A stretch of DNA of 17,821 nt, from NCBI GenBank assembly GCA_002412545.1, contig DHVG01000024.1, forward strand, positions 48,574 to 66,394. Direction: 5' to 3'. A program made the position numbers and the translations under genes. Below, one piece after another: positions 7,656-15,784 of the stretch. Source of the stretch: Elusimicrobia bacterium UBA5214 (GTDB lineage Bacteria; Elusimicrobiota; UBA5214). The first letter of the stretch is position 1, and each line of letters begins with the position of its first letter. The notes under the pieces were generated by a model. That model worked only from the letters and a program-made list of their open reading frames with translations. It made no database searches and was not told the origin of the DNA.

Positions 7656-10600
7656 TTACGGTGACCAGACCGGTGATTCCCGACCGAAATGACAAGCGGT
7701 ATTAACACATTTTTTATTATTCTGTGCTCCACCCGGGGTACTTCTATATACCGCATAACCACCCCACGAACTTGTGCTAAAGACAACTAAATTATTGTTA
7801 TAGAAAGTAGCGGAACTAATATGTAGTGTGCCAACCTGCACTACACCATCATTATGTTTACTCCCAACATTCAAGTCATGACATTGTCCGCATTCAGTAT
7901 TACCGGCAGCGTAAATCTGGTTTGCCGGTTGAGTAGCGACAGCGATATTTAAATGTACCGTGGTAGTCGCATCAAGATTAGTATAATGTTTACCTTTACC
8001 GTAAGGATTACCTAAATAATTACCATCCGGTGGTGCAGCCGTACTGATTTTACCATCATAGGGACTGGGTGGATAAGCATGACATTGAGTGCAAGCCGCA
8101 CCGAATCTTCCTTGATGTTGATGACATTTTGTGCAGCGGTCACCAGAATAATGGAACTCACCGAAGTCATTCCGATAATGTGCAGCGGTCATATGGCAGA
8201 CATTACATATGCCCGCAAAACTCGGTGTAGTAGTACTACTCGCATAGAACCCGGTAGTGCTTGGTGTTGTAGAAGTAAAGAGTGTGTATAACCGTGTTGC
8301 TGGTGTAGTTGATACTGAACTTACATAACCGAAAGTGCCGTCACTGATTCGGGTAACCGTTGAGTGCACCATATAAATATTACCGGTAGTAGAATTCAGA
8401 CGGTCACCGTGCGGGTCATGACAATCCCAGCAGAATCTGCCACCAGCAGTAGTGGTAGTATGTTTAGTCCCGTAATGTGCCGAGTCAATATCTTTACCAT
8501 TCTTTAACAGGTAACCTCCACCACTGGGTTGGTATCCACTAAAATCACTACTATGACAAATCAAACATACTTTATTCCAAGTAGATTGTCCGGTTTCGTA
8601 TTCTCCCCCATTAGCCATTTCCAGACGGAAAGGATTAGACGCTTTTTTATGTTGTGTGCCATCATCATCGTGACAATAGAGACAACCATTTTCACCACCT
8701 TGGTCAAAACCTGCACCGGTAGAAAGTGAGACATCATACAAATTATTCGGTGGGGTGGTAGATTTACCATGACCGGAATATGTCCATTCGTCAGTGCTAA
8801 CTTTAGAAATAAATCCATCAAGCCAGAAAGTGCCGGTTACATTATCCGCATCATAACCTGTCCCGTGACAACTAACACATTTAAGTGTACCGCCCCATTG
8901 GGCAGCACTCCCGCTGTGGCAACTATTACCGGTGTTAGAACAAGTCATATTATCGGCAGTAGAAGTGCTCTTCCCATCAGTACCGTAACGGGTATAGGAA
9001 GCATTAGCTGAATTAAGTGCCTGTGTATCAAAGTAAACATCCCAGTAAACGTCAGTATGAATCGTTGTCCCTGATTTTAATGTTGTGCTACTGACTGCAG
9101 TACGATAATGACAATAGTTGCAGTTGTTACTATGACTACCGTGAGAATTTGCCTGTAAAGCAGTATAAGAAGTATAAGCGACACCGGCCGATGCACCAGT
9201 ATATGCCGGGGCAGGATTTTCTGTCGTTGTTGAACCATGACAATCATAACACAAAGTAGTACCCGCAGTCCATTTTACTTGTTTATAATCAGCAACAGTT
9301 TTGGGCACACCGTTACTGTGACAATAGACATTAGTGCAACTTGAACTATTGGTGTCCCAGTTTGCTTGCGGACTACCAGTAGGCCAGGTAACAGTGCTGA
9401 AATCAACATTGCGTGTCCCGCTGATATGTCCGGTATAACTGGAAACAACTAAATCGGAAGTAAAGTTGGCGATAGTGATATTATGACAGTATTTACAACG
9501 GTAATTTGTGCCTAAACTGGTAGCATTGTCCACATGAAGAGTATGTTTACCAGTAGATATGGTTGATGATGAATTTACATGGTATCCACTGCCTTTATGG
9601 CATCCGGTACAAGCAGTTGAAATGGCTACACCCCAGGTCGGTGTAGAGTAAACAATTTCACTTACTGGTCTGCCGTTACTGTGACAATAAAGATTGGTGC
9701 ATCGTGCAGTTGAGGGGTAACTACTGCGTGGTGGACTAATTGCGGAAGAAATTGTATTCGCATATTTTGCACTTCCACTGATAATTGTGGTGTTAGTAGA
9801 TAAACTTATATTAGTAGCATAATTCGTATGTGTAGAGTAACCAACAATTACGCCCATAGAACTTACACTTATTTTATGACAATATTCACATTGATAATTG
9901 TAAGTAGTCGTAGAAGTATGTATCCGATGTGACCCACCGGAAGGTGAAGTTGCTCTCACTGTATCGTATTGTCCAGCACCGTGACAACTGCCACAGACCG
10001 CTGTGCCGGCAATATTCCAAGTGGCGATATTAATTGTATATCCGGAACCAGCAAAATTACCGTGACAATATACATTAGAACAGCGCGGAGCATCGTAATT
10101 ACCAGCTAAACTGTTCGGACCGGTCCAGTTGGGATTGAAGACAATATTATCCGTCCCGTTAACATGTTCATCGTAACCGGTGGTCTTAATTGTTGATGTC
10201 CCACTCACGGTATTATAATGACAGCGCTCACAAGGATAATTGTATTTCGTTGTCAGCGTATGTGTACCGTGAGAGACACTTAAATTTAATCCGCCACCGC
10301 TACTTGCTCCTTTATGACAAGATGCACAGGTCACTGTATCGGTAGAATATACTTTTACATAATTGTTTAGTGCACCGGTGCCACTTGGATTAGCATTAGA
10401 ATGACAATACAAATTCGCACAGGCACGGTTCCAATAACTACCGTTAGTAGCACTGGTTGCTGCACCAGCATAATAACTATAAGGAGTCCCCAATGCCCAG
10501 TAGGTAGCATTTGTGGTCAAACTTGAAGTAGAGAATTTTATATCTACAAGGTTTTGCACATGGGCGGTAGTAATATTCACTGCTCCTGACCAGTTGACTG

Positions 10601-12077
10601 TTCCTTCATGACAGAGACGACAGGAATAGTTGTATGTGGCAATAGAAACATGTTTTGAATGTTTCCAACCCGCCGGTGGTTGACTCGAATTGGCTACACC
10701 GTATTGTCCGCTACCGTGACAAGAACCACAAAGTGCTGTGCCACCAGTATTCCAGGTCGGTACAGCTGGTGAATATTGCGAAGTAATGCTCCCATGACAA
10801 TAAAGGTTTTGACATTGACGCTGTTCCAAGTCATTCACATAGTCACCAGAAAGATTATGTGTAGAGAAAACCACATCAGCTGATTTCTCATCTGAACTCC
10901 CACCGTTTACATGATGACTTGTGTAGCGTATGGTATAAGATTCGGTCTTTGCTGTATCGTTATGGCAACGATAACATTTGTAACCGTATCTGTTAGTCCC
11001 GGTATCAATATGGATATAATGTGCGGTACTTAAAGTTGTAGAACTCGGTGTTCCCCGATAAGAATCATGGCAACCATTACAACTTAAGGTTTCGGTTGAA
11101 TAAACCGTCTTATAGGTTACCGCTCCACCTACTTCACCGGAGTCAGAATGACAATAGGTATTACTGCAGTAAGTATTACTATAATTATTTGCGTAACTAC
11201 TTGATGGTGGTGTTACTGTATACCAGGTTTTATTCATATATCTACCACCAGTAGTGCGCGTATCAGTGGAGAAAGTCACATCAACACCGTAATTTACATG
11301 GGTAGAACGAGAAACAATTTTACCTGCCCAGTCAAGCGTACCACTATGACAGAGTTTACAGTCATAACTGTATACTCTTTTCGCTTCCGCAGTCCAGGTA
11401 GAAGCATGAATATAATGTCCTATCCAACCGGTTGGTGCAGTAGCAAAAACAAGGTCATATTCACCTGCCTTATGGCAAGTGCCGCAACGACCACTGTTCG
11501 CATTACCCCAAGTTGGTGTAGACCAAGTGACCGTGAAATCGTAAGCCCGGCTGTGACAGTATAAATTCGTACATTCTTCGTAAGGTGTATTTGGTGGACT
11601 GGTAGAATAAGATATTTGACCATCATATTTGCCGCCACCTGTCCGTGTATCGGTAGAGAATCTCAAATCAGTTGCCTGACCAGCCACATGGGTAGCTGTG
11701 CTTAAACGAACCGTAGTTGTGCTTTCACCCCAGTTAGTAACAGTAGCATCATGGCAAAGTTTACAGAGATAATTGTAACCAGCAGTAGAAACAGTTGAAG
11801 TATGGACATAATGCGACCCACCTTTAGGTGCAGTGCTTGCCGGCGAATCGTAAACACCGTATCTACCGGCACTATGGCAAGTACCACATTTACCAGTACT
11901 CGGGCTACTCCAGGTTGCCGTTGAACCCCGTCCACTCCCTTCAAAGTTACCGTGACAGTAAGTATTCCTGCACTCTTTCGCTGCCCAGAGATTACCTGCA
12001 GTAAGTAGCAAGTAGAAAGTAACGAGTAGAGAGTAACTGATAACCGATAACCGATAACTAATAAATTTTTTACTCAT
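7656..12077 (-). CDS. Secreted 34-heme c-type cytochrome, C4xCH/C2xCH repeat type
   Basis: The protein has 1473 residues. Residues 1-32 form a Sec signal peptide (MSKK start, hydrophobic core, likely cut after LWA), and the first heme motif CRNTYCH follows at residue 36. I count 34 motifs: CxxCH, CxxxxCH and one CX6CH (residues ~1046-1054). Up to residue ~1040 they are organised as repeats of about 75-110 residues, CxNxYCH - TWG - CxxCH - HxxH - YxCxxCH - HVNG..xxFS. The extra HxxH and HVNG histidines are plausible sixth ligands for bis-His hemes. Residues ~1130-1335 hold a core with CLYCH, CWDCHDPHGD, CNVCH and CTKCHQH...CTQCH that recurs in the other cytochromes here. Expected role: extracytoplasmic electron transfer. 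No Shine-Dalgarno is visible; the leader is AT-rich. The stop is followed by a short tandem repeat. No porin, oxidase or assembly gene is nearby, so the redox partner is unknown. Confidence 0.93.
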   Translation of the reverse strand: MSKKFISYRLSVISYSLLVTFYLLLTAGNLWAAKECRNTYCHGNFEGSGRGSTATWSSPSTGKCGTCHSAGRYGVYDSPASTAPKGGSHYVHTSTVSTAGYNYLCKLCHDATVTNWGESTTTVRLSTATHVAGQATDLRFSTDTRTGGGKYDGQISYSTSPPNTPYEECTNLYCHSRAYDFTVTWSTPTWGNANSGRCGTCHKAGEYDLVFATAPTGWIGHYIHASTWTAEAKRVYSYDCKLCHSGTLDWAGKIVSRSTHVNYGVDVTFSTDTRTTGGRYMNKTWYTVTPPSSSYANNYSNTYCSNTYCHSDSGEVGGAVTYKTVYSTETLSCNGCHDSYRGTPSSTTLSTAHYIHIDTGTNRYGYKCYRCHNDTAKTESYTIRYTSHHVNGGSSDEKSADVVFSTHNLSGDYVNDLEQRQCQNLYCHGSITSQYSPAVPTWNTGGTALCGSCHGSGQYGVANSSQPPAGWKHSKHVSIATYNYSCRLCHEGTVNWSGAVNITTAHVQNLVDIKFSTSSLTTNATYWALGTPYSYYAGAATSATNGSYWNRACANLYCHSNANPSGTGALNNYVKVYSTDTVTCASCHKGASSGGGLNLSVSHGTHTLTTKYNYPCERCHYNTVSGTSTIKTTGYDEHVNGTDNIVFNPNWTGPNSLAGNYDAPRCSNVYCHGNFAGSGYTINIATWNIAGTAVCGSCHGAGQYDTVRATSPSGGSHRIHTSTTTYNYQCEYCHKISVSSMGVIVGYSTHTNYATNISLSTNTTIISGSAKYANTISSAISPPRSSYPSTARCTNLYCHSNGRPVSEIVYSTPTWGVAISTACTGCHKGSGYHVNSSSTISTGKHTLHVDNATSLGTNYRCKYCHNITIANFTSDLVVSSYTGHISGTRNVDFSTVTWPTGSPQANWDTNSSSCTNVYCHSNGVPKTVADYKQVKWTAGTTLCYDCHGSTTTENPAPAYTGASAGVAYTSYTALQANSHGSHSNNCNYCHYRTAVSSTTLKSGTTIHTDVYWDVYFDTQALNSANASYTRYGTDGKSTSTADNMTCSNTGNSCHSGSAAQWGGTLKCVSCHGTGYDADNVTGTFWLDGFISKVSTDEWTYSGHGKSTTPPNNLYDVSLSTGAGFDQGGENGCLYCHDDDGTQHKKASNPFRLEMANGGEYETGQSTWNKVCLICHSSDFSGYQPSGGGYLLKNGKDIDSAHYGTKHTTTTAGGRFCWDCHDPHGDRLNSTTGNIYMVHSTVTRISDGTFGYVSSVSTTPATRLYTLFTSTTPSTTGFYASSTTTPSFAGICNVCHMTAAHYRNDFGEFHYSGDRCTKCHQHQGRFGAACTQCHAYPPSPYDGKISTAAPPDGNYLGNPYGKGKHYTNLDATTTVHLNIAVATQPANQIYAAGNTECGQCHDLNVGSKHNDGVVQVGTLHISSATFYNNNLVVFSTSSWGGYAVYRSTPGGAQNNKKCVNTACHFGRESPVWSP
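12003..12065 (-). repeat. Nine-unit degenerate 7-bp repeat coding the signal peptide core of the 34-heme protein
   Basis: Plus-strand units: AAGTAGC, AAGTAGA, AAGTAAC, GAGTAGA, GAGTAAC, TGATAAC, CGATAAC, CGATAAC, TAATAAA. They cover residues 5-25 of the gene starting at 12077. Read on the minus strand they are free of stops and give a hydrophobic Leu/Val/Ile/Tyr-rich peptide. Confidence 0.85.
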
Positions 12078-12145
12078 ATTTTTTCTATAAAAACTTGATT
12101 ACAGTGATTAACGACCCGATTACGGTGATAAAGTCATTTGCTTAA

Positions 12146-15100
12146 CTATGGAACCCAGTTTCCTCCCCAACTGTCAAAGTCAATATTTTTACTCTTGTTT
12201 ATATGATAAGTCCGACTGCTAAGGTCAGCTGAATAATTATTGCTATTATTATCTACAAGGTTATGACATTTACCACAGTCAAATCTATACCCGCTACCAG
12301 CGTAACTCTCACTGATGGTATCTGTACTTATATGTATCCGATGACTACCGGAATCAGAACTAAAGAGGTTATGACAACTACCACAGGCGATATTCCTTTC
12401 GCCACCAGCAGTGGCACTGGCTAAGTTCACATTCCAGTTCGGTGTAGAAACACTTACTGCTTGCGGTACACCGGGTTCACTATACATTCTTGTCCCTGAA
12501 GGTAAACTCACACCGTGACAGTAAGTATTACTACAAGTTCCTTGAGTGTAATCAAAACCACGGTCATCAGTCCCGGCACGGACAGCTTTGGCAGAATAGC
12601 TTGCGGTGAAACCGGTCGTACTGGCAATCGCTTGATAGAATTCAACCTGTGCAGTTTGTGTACCCCCAACAACTTGCCCTTGGGCATGGTTTGCCACATT
12701 AAGATTTGTTCCGGAAGTATTCACATTACTATGACAAATACTGCAACCGTAATTATAGGCAGTCGGTGTAGAAATTATACTTATACCTACCGCACCAGTA
12801 GAATTATGCACTAAATGCGTGTAGGGGATATTCCCGTCCGGTGGTTTTCTGTGACAATCATCACATTTTGCCTCTCCAGAAGGTGGACTACCGGTATTCC
12901 AGGCGACCGTGGGTTGGTTACCATGACAATAAATATTAGAGCAGGTACCGTTAAGATAATACCCGATTGTTGAGGAAGTGCCTAAACTGTAACCTTCTGT
13001 CCCTTTATATTTGAAATTCGCACCAATACCAGCAAAGGATAATTCCCAAGTATTATTATTATGCAGGTCAGTGCTATCTACTGGTTTAACCTGGTAAGCA
13101 CTAGAAGCATGACATTTTGTGCAAGCATAAGCATAGTATTCCTGTCCGGCTTGTGTCCCCGCATGTTTACGATGTGCAGCGATATTCGGCCAGGTGCTAC
13201 CACTTACCCCGAAATCAGTATGACAGGTTGTACAATTAGCCGGTGCTGGTGCCGAACCCTGGTTAACTCCGTACCAGTTTGGTGTTTGCGTATTCCAGTG
13301 ACAGTCAGAATTGTTACAATAGCCACCGGCACCGGACCCAAGCCAGGTATGACTGCTTGCCGTATCAACACTACCTAAAGTTCCACCAGTGTTATCCAAC
13401 TTACGCATCTCGGTAATACCAAGTGTTGAACCCGGCAAATCCGCTGGCTCATCACCCGGATGCCCGGATGGTGGCATCGTATCACCGTGACAGTATTTAC
13501 ATACTTTCTGCTGGTTAGCATCAGCAAGCAAATCGCTTGCAGTCCAACCTTGACGACTACTGATGGCAATCACATGTTTTTCATGTGACCCTCCACGGTC
13601 AGCAGTATCATTCCCGGAACGCACATTACCATCCGGCCAATAGTTAGTAGAGGCAAAAACTGAATAGTTAGGCGAAGTAGGACTTGTCCCTCCACCATGA
13701 CAAGCATTGCAACCGGCCGGTTTGAAATTCTCATCATGTTTATGGCAACTTTTACAATTTGTCCCTTGTTTATGAGTATTATCATAAGTAGTCATATTGA
13801 AATGGCTCACTACACTATCATGACAAACCTGACAGATACCAGCAATCGGGTTAGTGCTTACATAACTACCCCAAGTATCATAAGGAGCAGCGAATCTTAC
13901 TCCATTCGCTACTGTGGTACTGCGTGGTACACCGTAAGCAGTCCAGGCACCAATCGTTGTCCCTTCAGTAAGATATGCGGGATTAAGTTGAACCATATGC
14001 CCAACTGGTGAAGAAGTGGTTACATTGTAATCACCATGTGCATCATGGCAATCCCAGCAGAACATTCCACCATCGGTGTAACCAGATTCAGTATTATGTC
14101 TGCTACCAACATGTGCACCAGCAACTTCAGTTGAAGCATTTATAGCCGGAAGACCACTACCTGAAGGTGAATATGCACCAACACCTTGTTTATGACAGTT
14201 CAAACAAACCGTATTATCACTTGATACATAAAGACGGTAAAAACCATTTCTATTGTCAGTATGAACTGTGCCGCTACTATGACAGTAGAGACAAGAAGTA
14301 AGTCCGGCACCACGGTTACTGGAATCGTAATAGGAACTCGTCGGTCTCCCATGACCAGTATCATACCAACCTCGTCCAGGATAAGTGCTAATTAAAGCCA
14401 TAGTTCCATTCCCATCGTTGTAAACATAGTCAACCTGGTCATAAGTGCTCACATGACAATCGTAACAGGTTAGAGTTTGACCCCAGGTAGCGTTGTTCCC
14501 TCCATGACAGGAAATATCATTACAAGTTGAACTTGACGGTGTACTGGCAAAGTTATAACTGAAACTTGCACCAGCACCCGCAGTCACTGTATAAGTAGAA
14601 GACACATGCTGGTTAAAACCAGTAATAGTTGTCCCGTTACTGGTAGTAGCATTATGACATTTCTGGCAATTGTAACTATTATGTTTTTCATGACTATTCG
14701 GTTTAGGTGAACCGTTAGCATAATTGGGTATACCGTTTGCTGAACCGCCACCGTGACAGGAACCGCAGTTCACTGTCCCGGTAGAAGTCCAGGTAACCGT
14801 GCTTGAAGGCACACCACCGGTCCAGACCGTGACCGCATTAGAATGACAGTAAGTATCAACACAACGACGAGTGGTAGTATTATAGTCAAGTGCATAAGTA
14901 TTCCGGTTAGCAGTAGAAATTTCTATACTCTTAAACCCGTTAACATGGTGGGAAGAGTATCTAATCGTGTAACTACTTTGGGCAGTATCATAATGACAAT
15001 AGGAACAATTATAGTTATAAGTAGTAGTCCGTGTATGGGTAGAGTGGGCTAAACTTAGATTAGTCCCGCCAGCAGTTCCGGCACCTTTATGACAAGAAAC

Positions 15101-15748
15101 ACAAGTAACCGTATCGGTAGTGAAGACCGTTACATAAAGATTAGTTCCACCGAGTGGGTTAGCATTAGAATGGCACCAGATACCGCTGCAGGAACCGCTG
15201 CTTATCCCGAAATATCCGCGGTCAACAGCGACTGTGCTTCCACCTTTAGTATATACCGGGTTAGCAGAGACACTTGTATACGGATTACTGGAGAGAGAAA
15301 GGAAACGCATTATTGTTGTATCTTTACCGTAACTGGTAGTTCTTTCGGTCAAATTATCGGCAATCCGATAAAATTTAACTTCCGCAGCAGCACTACCGTT
15401 ACTTACTGCATATGCTGGTCCGTTGACATGACCAATTACATCGGTGCCGTAACGAGTATGACATTGGTCACAAGCATACCCGTAACCGCTACCTACCCCG
15501 TTTACAATCGGTGTAGTTGAAGAATGTATTTTATGTTTCCAGGTGAATTCTTCCGGTGCAGTTCCTGCACCCTGACTGGAATGACAAGGTCCACAATCGC
15601 TACCTAACTGGGTAGCAGTCCAGTTAACCGTTTGTCCACCATGGCAATAGAGACCACTACAGTCCTTAGGAAGTGCCCGGACTTCCCCGGTAGAAAGTAG
15701 TAAGTAGCAAGTAGTAAGTAGTAAGTAGAGAATAATTTTTTTGCTCAT
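12146..15748 (-). CDS. Secreted 27-heme c-type cytochrome, C4xCH/C2xCH repeat type
   Basis: The protein has 1200 residues with a signal peptide at 1-25 (MSKK, leucine-rich core, likely cut after EVRA). The first motif, CSGLYCH, starts at residue 30. I count 27 heme motifs, each either CxxCH or CxxxxCH. The C4/C2/C2 repeats are followed by a core at residues ~485-685 (CLYCH, CLNCH, CWDCHDAHGD, CQVCH, CKSCHKH...CNACHGG) and then by further repeats including CNNSDCH. It ends with DFDSWGGNWVP, the same half-module that precedes a CxNxYCH in the internal repeats. The part encoded at 13797-14460 is very close to the end of the leftmost cytochrome. It starts 36 bases after the preceding cytochrome stop and ends 68 bases before the next one starts, so the three are probably one transcript. 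No clear Shine-Dalgarno is seen. Confidence 0.93.
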   Translation of the reverse strand: MSKKIILYLLLTTCYLLLSTGEVRALPKDCSGLYCHGGQTVNWTATQLGSDCGPCHSSQGAGTAPEEFTWKHKIHSSTTPIVNGVGSGYGYACDQCHTRYGTDVIGHVNGPAYAVSNGSAAAEVKFYRIADNLTERTTSYGKDTTIMRFLSLSSNPYTSVSANPVYTKGGSTVAVDRGYFGISSGSCSGIWCHSNANPLGGTNLYVTVFTTDTVTCVSCHKGAGTAGGTNLSLAHSTHTRTTTYNYNCSYCHYDTAQSSYTIRYSSHHVNGFKSIEISTANRNTYALDYNTTTRRCVDTYCHSNAVTVWTGGVPSSTVTWTSTGTVNCGSCHGGGSANGIPNYANGSPKPNSHEKHNSYNCQKCHNATTSNGTTITGFNQHVSSTYTVTAGAGASFSYNFASTPSSSTCNDISCHGGNNATWGQTLTCYDCHVSTYDQVDYVYNDGNGTMALISTYPGRGWYDTGHGRPTSSYYDSSNRGAGLTSCLYCHSSGTVHTDNRNGFYRLYVSSDNTVCLNCHKQGVGAYSPSGSGLPAINASTEVAGAHVGSRHNTESGYTDGGMFCWDCHDAHGDYNVTTSSPVGHMVQLNPAYLTEGTTIGAWTAYGVPRSTTVANGVRFAAPYDTWGSYVSTNPIAGICQVCHDSVVSHFNMTTYDNTHKQGTNCKSCHKHDENFKPAGCNACHGGGTSPTSPNYSVFASTNYWPDGNVRSGNDTADRGGSHEKHVIAISSRQGWTASDLLADANQQKVCKYCHGDTMPPSGHPGDEPADLPGSTLGITEMRKLDNTGGTLGSVDTASSHTWLGSGAGGYCNNSDCHWNTQTPNWYGVNQGSAPAPANCTTCHTDFGVSGSTWPNIAAHRKHAGTQAGQEYYAYACTKCHASSAYQVKPVDSTDLHNNNTWELSFAGIGANFKYKGTEGYSLGTSSTIGYYLNGTCSNIYCHGNQPTVAWNTGSPPSGEAKCDDCHRKPPDGNIPYTHLVHNSTGAVGISIISTPTAYNYGCSICHSNVNTSGTNLNVANHAQGQVVGGTQTAQVEFYQAIASTTGFTASYSAKAVRAGTDDRGFDYTQGTCSNTYCHGVSLPSGTRMYSEPGVPQAVSVSTPNWNVNLASATAGGERNIACGSCHNLFSSDSGSHRIHISTDTISESYAGSGYRFDCGKCHNLVDNNSNNYSADLSSRTYHINKSKNIDFDSWGGNWVP
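13797..14460 (-). repeat. Segment duplicated at 1..661
   Basis: This is the partner copy, inside the 27-heme gene, coding its five-motif core (CYDCH, CLYCH, CLNCH, CWDCH, CQVCH). Both copies are in frame with their host genes. Confidence 0.85.
15695..15729 (-). repeat. Five-unit 7-bp repeat coding the signal peptide core of the 27-heme protein
   Basis: Plus-strand units are AAGTAGT, AAGTAGC, AAGTAGT, AAGTAGT and AAGTAGA: three exact copies and two with one changed base. They cover about residues 7-18 (YLLLTTCYLLL pattern) of the gene starting at 15748. Confidence 0.9.
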
Positions 15749-15784
15749 CTATTTTAACCGATAAACATTTTACAAAATATTTGG

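Noticed and set aside
12078..12145. Repeated GATTACAG-like words between genes (also near 6704 and 7604)
   Set aside because: Only 8 bases long in AT-rich spacers; too short to call a repeat family.
15089..15520. 143-residue plus-strand reading frame
   Set aside because: It is antisense to the 27-heme gene, has no ribosome site or recognisable domain, and its Thr/Ser/Ile-rich composition is what the complementary strand would produce.
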